Virus record (IMG/VR): IMGVR_UViG_3300048838_000933 | Coordinates: 1 to 61,469 of that record | DNA length: 61,469 nt | Reading direction: 5' to 3' (one strand) | Origin: a virus | In this document: piece after piece, positions 57,067 through 61,469 of the stretch | Layout: each line of letters opens with the position of its first letter | How positions within the stretch are numbered: position 1 is the first letter of the stretch | Position numbers and translations under genes: made by a program | The notes under the pieces: generated by a model | What the model was told of the DNA's origin: nothing | What the model saw: only the letters and a program-made list of their open reading frames with translations | The model's database searches: none

Positions 57067-57935
57067 GCGTAGACCTCCATGTTGCAGAAGTGGATGGGGC
57101 ACACCGGCCCCACCTGCTCGAAGTCGTCGTCGAAGACGTGGTCGGTGTCGTAGCGAATGTCGATGATCGGCGCCTGCTTGTCGGTGACGAACGAGCCGTC
57201 CGGGTCGCACCACTCGCCCTGGTGGTACCAGGTGCCGGAGCATTCACGGACGTAGGGCTTCTCGTCGAACAGCGTCGAGTTCGGATCGGCGGCCCACGTC
57301 TCGCATTGCGGGCAGTGGGCGGAGAACGAGTCGTAGTCGAACATCTCCCACGCGTCGCAGCGGTAGATCTTGAAGTCGGAGTACCCGCCTCGGGCGTCAG
57401 CGCCGTTGTGGGTCGACATGGCGACGTAGGAATCTTCGCCGAGAGGATGCTCGTCGGTGGTGGCGAACAGCCTGAACTGCAGGTCCTGGCTCAGCAGGTT
57501 CTCGCAGTTGTAGGTGTTGGTCCACCCACCGAACTCCGGGTGCTCCTCGGCCCACTCGCGGGCCACCATGCGATCGACCCAGTCGTCGATGGTGTCGGGT
57601 CCGTTGGTGAACGGCCCGTCGGCGTATGGCGAGCCACGCTCGGGATGGCGGGCTTCGATCCAGCCGAGATTGATCCACCGGTCGAGCCGGCTCTGCATCT
57701 CGGGCACGAAGTCGAGGCGTTCGGTCATCCAGTGGAACGTGGAGATCGTGACGCCGTAGCCGTCCCACCATGCGGCGGGTTGGGCCTTGAACATCTCGAG
57801 CACGGTCATCCCGTGTGCGGCGGCGCGGTCCTGGTTGCGTTGCCAGGCCCGTCCCCGAGCGCCACCGGAGTCACACATGTGCGTGCCAGTGTTCTCGGCG
57901 AGCTGGTTGGCGATCATCGTGTCGGTGTCGGTCAT
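57063..57935 (-). CDS. Conserved phage protein (NTGTHMCDSGG type)
   Basis: 290 residues. MIANQLAENTGTHMCDSGGA followed by RGRAWQRN is a conserved opening I know from proteins of unknown function in many unrelated phages. Several Cys pairs (CPQC, CPIHFC) suggest metal binding. Confidence 0.65.
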   Translation of the reverse strand: MTDTDTMIANQLAENTGTHMCDSGGARGRAWQRNQDRAAAHGMTVLEMFKAQPAAWWDGYGVTISTFHWMTERLDFVPEMQSRLDRWINLGWIEARHPERGSPYADGPFTNGPDTIDDWVDRMVAREWAEEHPEFGGWTNTYNCENLLSQDLQFRLFATTDEHPLGEDSYVAMSTHNGADARGGYSDFKIYRCDAWEMFDYDSFSAHCPQCETWAADPNSTLFDEKPYVRECSGTWYHQGEWCDPDGSFVTDKQAPIIDIRYDTDHVFDDDFEQVGPVCPIHFCNMEVYA

Positions 57936-57945
57936 GGCGCTCCTT

Positions 57946-58161
57946 TCAGCAGGTGAAGTCTTGGAACCCTTCGGCGGTCAGCCAGTCGCGGGCCGCTTCG
58001 TAGGTGGCGAACTGGACTTCGGTGACGAGCCCGACCGAGTTCAGGTACCACTCGACGCGGAATCCGTCGCCGTCGCGGTAGGTGTTGGCCTCGGCCTCGG
58101 CTTCTTCTTCGTCGCCGATGTGGCGGAGCCAGACGTCGATTGCGAGTTGTTCGCCGGTCAT
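57946..58161 (-). CDS. DVWLR/GFQDFT protein, copy 2
   Basis: 71 residues. IDVWLRHIGDEEEAEAEANT, FRVEWYLNSVGLV, GFQDFTC; paralogue of the protein at 56860. Confidence 0.65.
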   Translation of the reverse strand: MTGEQLAIDVWLRHIGDEEEAEAEANTYRDGDGFRVEWYLNSVGLVTEVQFATYEAARDWLTAEGFQDFTC

Positions 58162-58430
58162 CGGAGCCTCCAGTCCGCGCGCCGGGCTTCGGCGCGAGAG
58201 TTGACGAACGTGATGGGAACGCTGTTGAGGTCGTTGGTTCCGCCGTAGTCGTCGACCAGGCGGTAGAACGTCCCGTCGTTCATCGCGATGTAGTAGTTCG
58301 GATTGCCGTAGACGTTGAGCCACTTGTAGATGTCGCGGATGTCCGCAATGACGATCTCGTGCTTCTCGGGCCGCCCGGCGGTCGAGTGAGTGTTCTTGTA
58401 CGCGTAGCGTTCGACGGTGGTTGGTGTCAT
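58158..58430 (-). CDS. Unknown small protein
   Basis: 90 residues with GGGGGAG before ATG 58430. Tyr-rich (KWLNVYGNPNYYIAMNDG). Confidence 0.6.
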   Translation of the reverse strand: MTPTTVERYAYKNTHSTAGRPEKHEIVIADIRDIYKWLNVYGNPNYYIAMNDGTFYRLVDDYGGTNDLNSVPITFVNSRAEARRADWRLR

Positions 58431-58442
58431 GATCTCCCCCTT

Positions 58443-58670
58443 TCAGTAGGGCGACAGCGGCCCGTGGGGCGTGTCGTCGATGAAGAATTCCTCGGGGCGC
58501 CCGTTGACGGTCACGCCGTCCATCCAGGTGAGCCCGATGGCGTTGTCGTTGGAGACGCAGACGATGACGTACTCGTCGTTGATCGGCCAGTGGCGCACTT
58601 CGTAGCCGCGGTTCGACCAGCAGACGCGCTTGCCTGCTCGGACGGCATCCTTGATCTCGTCGAGGGTCAT
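58443..58670 (-). CDS. Unknown small protein
   Basis: 75 residues. Helix then beta (GYEVRHWPINDEYVIVCVSN). Last residues GPLSPY. Confidence 0.6.
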   Translation of the reverse strand: MTLDEIKDAVRAGKRVCWSNRGYEVRHWPINDEYVIVCVSNDNAIGLTWMDGVTVNGRPEEFFIDDTPHGPLSPY

Positions 58671-58852
58671 CGTTCGCTCCCGTCGGCGTTGAGGTTCCAG
58701 CGTTCCTGCAGCTCGGGGCTGTAGGCGCCGGCGATCGAAGCACATCCCCAGCATTCGTTGCGGTTGGGGTCGGAGGCGAGCCCGTCCCACATGGCCTGCC
58801 CGCACAGCGGGATCGCGCCATGGACGGTGTCGATGGTCATGAGGTGGATCAC
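58667..58852 (-). CDS. Small CxxC protein
   Basis: 61 residues from GTG 58852 by overlap; ATG 58840 is an alternative. CWGCASIAG pair plus one upstream Cys. Confidence 0.55.
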   Translation of the reverse strand: MIHLMTIDTVHGAIPLCGQAMWDGLASDPNRNECWGCASIAGAYSPELQERWNLNADGSER

Positions 58853-59031
58853 GAGTGGATGTCTCCTTCGGGCGAGCACCCGACGTAGATGGTTCCGACC
58901 CAGCCGGCGACCCACCCGTCGGGGAGGTCGAATTGGGGCGAGAAGTTGCGGACGTCGAAGTCGACGCCGTAGCGCTCGCACAGGTTGGAGAGCCGGGCCC
59001 GTTGGGCGTCGGTGAGCGTGGTGGTGGTCAT
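58849..59031 (-). CDS. Unknown small protein
   Basis: 60 residues. TDAQRARLSNLCERYGVDFD then an aromatic strand region. ATGA overlap upstream. Confidence 0.6.
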   Translation of the reverse strand: MTTTTLTDAQRARLSNLCERYGVDFDVRNFSPQFDLPDGWVAGWVGTIYVGCSPEGDIHS

Positions 59032-59261
59032 GCGAACTCCTGGAGCTGGGACACGTAGTCGGTCCACATGTCGGGGATCGAGTGCAGGGAGCGGCGTTGT
59101 TCGTTCTCGTATTCGTCGGCCAGGCGGGCGCAGAAGTACGAGAAGTCGGTGGAGAAGTCGGGCGCCCAGTCGGAGCGATTGTTCGCCCACCAGATGCCCG
59201 TGGCGAACCAGTAGGCGGATGCGCGGTAGCGCTCGCCCCGGCCCGTGAGAGGCGTATACAT
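59028..59261 (-). CDS. Unknown small aromatic protein
   Basis: 77 residues rich in Trp, Tyr and Phe (ASAYWFATGIWWANNRSDWA). No family recognised. Confidence 0.6.
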   Translation of the reverse strand: MYTPLTGRGERYRASAYWFATGIWWANNRSDWAPDFSTDFSYFCARLADEYENEQRRSLHSIPDMWTDYVSQLQEFA

Positions 59262-59279
59262 CGGGTCTCCGTTCGTGTG

Positions 59280-59504
59280 TCAGGGGATCAGGCGGACGGT
59301 TTCGGCGATGCCGATTCGGCACCATTGGAGGTTGTCGCGCCCGGCCCGCTCGAGGTTCCAGGTGATGTCGGCGAGCACCCAGACGAATCCGGGTTCGTTG
59401 TCCGGGTCGACCTGGCAGACGACCCCGGTGAGGCCGGTCCAGGTGAATCGGTCGCCGGCGGACAGTTCGCCGGGGTGGAGGCGTTCGAGGGTCGCTGTGG
59501 TCAT
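59280..59504 (-). CDS. Unknown small protein
   Basis: 74 residues, ATGA overlap. SH3-like strands (SAGDRFTWTGLTGVVCQVDP). Confidence 0.6.
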   Translation of the reverse strand: MTTATLERLHPGELSAGDRFTWTGLTGVVCQVDPDNEPGFVWVLADITWNLERAGRDNLQWCRIGIAETVRLIP

Positions 59505-59644
59505 CGGTGCGCCTTTCGGTGGTGTCGGACGGGGGCGGGTCGACGGTTCATGAGCCACAGGCCCAAGAGCACGGCGGCGACGCCGACGAGCCCGAAGAAC
59601 AACCAGACGAGCCCGAAGGCGAGAACCCATCGGAAAGCGGTCAC
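59501..59644 (-). CDS. Small membrane protein
   Basis: 47 residues from a GTG in a GTGA overlap. One long hydrophobic helix (VLAFGLVWLFFGLVGVAAVL) and a basic tail. Confidence 0.6.
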   Translation of the reverse strand: MTAFRWVLAFGLVWLFFGLVGVAAVLLGLWLMNRRPAPVRHHRKAHR

Positions 59645-59742
59645 GGCATCTCCTTCCATGGGGCATTGACGGATCGCCAGTGCCGGTAGGTGCGGATGGG
59701 ATGGAGGACCGGGAAGGCCCACCAGAGGAGCCGGCGGATCAC
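59641..59742 (-). CDS. 33-residue basic protein
   Basis: GTG overlapping the upstream TGA. Short hydrophobic start (RRLLWWAFPVLHPI) and basic end. Supported by GTGA coupling on both sides. Confidence 0.45.
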   Translation of the reverse strand: MIRRLLWWAFPVLHPIRTYRHWRSVNAPWKEMP

Positions 59743-59909
59743 CGGGTCTCCTGGGGGCGGGGGCGGAACGTTTCGCACCAGACGCCGTCGTGGTGTTCGG
59801 TGCGTTGGATCACCCCGGTCGGGGTGGGGATGCAGCATTGCTGGCGATCCCGGGTGATGGCGGCGGGGGCCCCGCAGTCGGGGCAGTCCCAGAGGGTCAC
59901 CGTATACAC
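59739..59909 (-). CDS. First gene of leftward operon: small zinc-ribbon protein
   Basis: 56 residues from GTG 59909 with a perfect AAGGAGG upstream. LWDCPDCGAPAAITRDRQQCC is a zinc ribbon. It opens the run of about 40 coupled genes to 46290. Confidence 0.65.
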   Translation of the reverse strand: MYTVTLWDCPDCGAPAAITRDRQQCCIPTPTGVIQRTEHHDGVWCETFRPRPQETR

Positions 59910-59975
59910 GGGGCCTCCTTTCGGTCGATGGTCGCCCCCGGGGGCCCTGGTTCATTTCTGGCACCAGGCGGGGGC

Positions 59976-59996
59976 CGTGTCGCAAGGCTCGACACG
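59976..59996. promoter_or_regulatory. Leader hairpin upstream of leftward operon
   Basis: CGTGTCG-N7-CGACACG perfect stem. With the CCTGGT/ACCAGG hairpin beside it and GGCGG/CCGCC next to it, the operon leader can fold strongly, so attenuation or mRNA protection is possible. Confidence 0.45.
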
Positions 59997-60152
59997 CAGC
60001 GTCCAAGGACGGCGGGCTACCGCCGGCCCCGGGAGGGAACTTCTCCCAAGGAGAGGAGAGGGACCCTGTAGGGGGGGGTGAGGGTTTTCCCTGAGAATGA
60101 CCCTGGGGGGGTGGGGTGGGGGTCAGACTGTTTCTGAGGCCATTTTTGGGCC

Positions 60153-60166
60153 CGAACAGGTGTTCG
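60153..60166. promoter_or_regulatory. SOS (LexA) box 3
   Basis: CGAACAGGTGTTCG matches CGAACRNRYGTTCG fully. Confidence 0.75.
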
Positions 60167-60200
60167 AGAGGTCGGCCGGCGATCGAACACACGCACGGAC

Positions 60201-60214
60201 CGAACAGGTGTTCG
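60201..60214. promoter_or_regulatory. SOS (LexA) box 4
   Basis: CGAACAGGTGTTCG, identical to box 3 and 48 bp from it. A weaker copy with two mismatches lies between them at 60184-60197. Confidence 0.75.
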
Positions 60215-60263
60215 ACCGGCACCTAGGTGAACGAACGATCACCGAACGAACGAACGTACGACG

Positions 60264-60341
60264 CCATGCATCGCATCGCATCGCCATGCACATTGTCGTG
60301 CACGATGCATCGCATCGCACTGCACTGCGCACTGCATCGCT
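60264..60341. repeat. ATCGC/GCATC short repeats
   Basis: ATCGC occurs three times in tandem, then twice, then once, with GCACTGCACTGC between. TGCAC-N6-GTGCA forms a small hairpin in the middle. The block is the kind of sequence found at origins or protein-binding arrays, but I see no DnaA box. Confidence 0.5.
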
Positions 60342-60399
60342 TCATACTCACTAGTTGCCAGGGACAGCAGATTAGGCGTCGTTCCGGTAGCGGTATCGC

Positions 60400-60428
60400 G
60401 TGACTCACGAATGTTCGTTTGCTAGCAT
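60400..60428 (+). promoter_or_regulatory. Rightward promoter for join-spanning gene
   Basis: GTGACT (60400-60405), 17 nt, TAGCAT (60423-60428) preceded by TGC, an extended -10. A palindrome ACGAA-TG-TTCGT (60407-60418) sits between the hexamers, a typical operator position. The transcript leader is about 37 nt. Confidence 0.6.
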
Positions 60429-60471
60429 GACGTTCGGCGCACTCCGCGCCCACTCACAGAATGGAGATGTC

Positions 60472-61469
60472 ATGACACTCACCTATGAACTACCGGAACC
60501 GCGAGGCGCTGAACGCGAGCGCGAGATCGCTCAAGCGCTGGCCGATGGAACGGACCCGCGACATCATGCCGATGTCGTTCGCGATGCGAACGTGCACGCG
60601 CTGCTCGATCCGACTCGGCGCGGCGACGCTGACACCTACACAACGGCCGCGCCGAGTCCGTTCGTTGCCACGACATCGGCGCGCAAGGTCAAGCGCGGCA
60701 AGAAAGGAACGTCCACAACGATCACGACCCGCGGGCAAGTGTGGACGGTAGGCGACTCTCAAGCGCTTGACGATCAGCTCACGCGCAACGGACGCGTGCC
60801 ACGCGTCGTGATCTCTCACGCCATCGATGAATTGCGCAACGGCTCACGTTTCGGTCACGTCGATGGCGACAAGCTGGCCGCGCTCACGACGCGGCTCTAC
60901 GACATCCCCGAGCTGATCGGCACCGATCATTGGTCGTGGTCGCAGTCGACGCCGGAGATCCCCTCAAGCGGTGCTGCGGTGTTGGCCGCGCAGACTTGCG
61001 GTCTGTCCGGTGGAGCGGTCCCCATGCTCGATCTTGCGCTCGCACCGGAGTACAAGTGCGCTGACGACGACCCGCGATGGTTCCCGACGTCGTGGCCGCG
61101 CAAGCCTCACATGAGGCGACAGACCACGCGGTTGCGTCTACCGGCCATTAGGGCCCGCAAGGCTGATCCGGCGCCATATGAGCACGTTCTGCGCGGTGTG
61201 TGGACATGGGAACACGTACGCGAATGCGTCGCACCGTCGGCCGATCCGTCGCACATGTTCCTAGGTCATCGACTAGTCAAGCGCGGCGACACTGCAGCGC
61301 GGCCACGCGGTGCGACAGTCACCTATCGCGACTCATTCGTTATCGATCCGTCGGCAGACCTCGCGGAGTCTCTCGCGTCGATCGCTTCAATCGTTCGCGA
61401 CGACGGACCAGGCAAATACCGTTGGCGCGTCGACGGTACAGACGCCGCGGGCACGATGACAGTTGACAA
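60472..61469 (+). CDS. N-terminal part of join-spanning unknown protein
   Basis: Starts at ATG 60472 with GGAG five bases before; an in-frame ATG at 60427 lies in the promoter and is unlikely. The frame is open to the end of the window and continues from position 1 of the next turn to 276, giving 362 residues. It is basic around residues 80-92 (ARKVKRGKKGTS). Codon use here (many cgc, gcg, acg codons) seems slightly different from the structural genes. No family recognised. Confidence 0.8.
   Translation, partial: MTLTYELPEPRGAEREREIAQALADGTDPRHHADVVRDANVHALLDPTRRGDADTYTTAAPSPFVATTSARKVKRGKKGTSTTITTRGQVWTVGDSQALDDQLTRNGRVPRVVISHAIDELRNGSRFGHVDGDKLAALTTRLYDIPELIGTDHWSWSQSTPEIPSSGAAVLAAQTCGLSGGAVPMLDLALAPEYKCADDDPRWFPTSWPRKPHMRRQTTRLRLPAIRARKADPAPYEHVLRGVWTWEHVRECVAPSADPSHMFLGHRLVKRGDTAARPRGATVTYRDSFVIDPSADLAESLASIASIVRDDGPGKYRWRVDGTDAAGTMTVD
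61285..61469. repeat. Right copy of terminal overlap
   Basis: Same 185 bases as 1-185 apart from seven substitutions in the first 58. One copy should be removed to give the circular unit of 61,284 bp. Confidence 0.95.

Larger units (their letters stand above)
59910..60471. other. Right control region (non-coding)
   Basis: It holds three hairpins near the leftward operon (59946-59968, 59976-59996, about 60011-60047), two SOS boxes, a degenerate third at 60184, a 10-bp palindrome CACCTAGGTG near 60221, ACGAAC and ATCGC repeats, and the rightward promoter at 60400-60428. I see no protein gene in it. Confidence 0.7.

Noticed and set aside
59641-60222. Long leftward proline-rich frame across the right control region
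   Set aside because: Pro/Arg/His-rich low-quality translation; the smaller coupled genes at 59641 and 59739 explain the coding part.
1-61469. tRNA genes, CRISPR arrays, integrase and insertion sequences
   Set aside because: I looked for cloverleaf-like runs, spaced direct repeats, tyrosine or serine recombinase motifs and transposase motifs and saw none; a tRNA scan and profile search would be decisive.

Overview
The window looks like one unit of a tailed phage genome (siphovirus) that infects a GC-rich actinobacterium. Phage evidence: portal, prohead protease, major capsid protein, major tail protein, frameshifted tail chaperone, a 2079-residue tape measure, tail fibres with sugar-binding domains, both terminase subunits, and a holin/amidase lysis group. 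Host evidence: high GC, many GTG starts, a WhiB-like protein, an LPxTG wall-sorting signal, SOS boxes of the CGAAC-N4-GTTCG type, and many starts preceded by TANNNT exactly where a leaderless actinobacterial promoter would put it. The first 185 bases recur at the end (61285-61469), and a gene starting at 60472 runs through the join to end at 276, so the molecule closes into a circle of about 61,284 bp.

Layout. 1-739: end of the join-spanning gene, a strong terminator hairpin, two SOS boxes, two copies of a 13-bp palindrome and a perfect chromosomal-type parS site. 740-5870: rightward operon of small accessory genes (ribbon-helix-helix protein, RusA-like resolvase, LPxTG surface protein, SLOG protein). 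5908-8774: lysis (LysM, holin-like, a small leftward membrane gene, amidase with intein). 8814-14848: DHH phosphoesterase, Cas4-like nuclease, a leftward three-gene group, then an O-like initiator carrying iterons and two loader-like proteins. 14841-25099: portal, protease, capsid, a glycosyltransferase cassette, neck and tail tube. 25185-41899: tail, with an antisense HNH gene between the tape measure and the next tail gene. 41918-46293: WhiB, membrane protein, small terminase, large terminase with intein. 46290-59909: one leftward run of about 40 small overlapping genes (LexA-like DNA-binding protein, two DNA methyltransferases, SSB, HIRAN protein, many unknowns). 59910-60471: second control region with SOS boxes, hairpins and ATCGC repeats.

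How it may work. Replication appears lambda-like: an initiator with iterons inside its own gene plus loaders, with no phage polymerase or helicase recognised, so host machinery is probably used. I see no integrase and no ParA/ParB. Together with a host-type parS and SOS boxes, this suggests an extrachromosomal prophage segregated by host ParB and switched by the host SOS response. That is inference; the sites themselves are directly visible.
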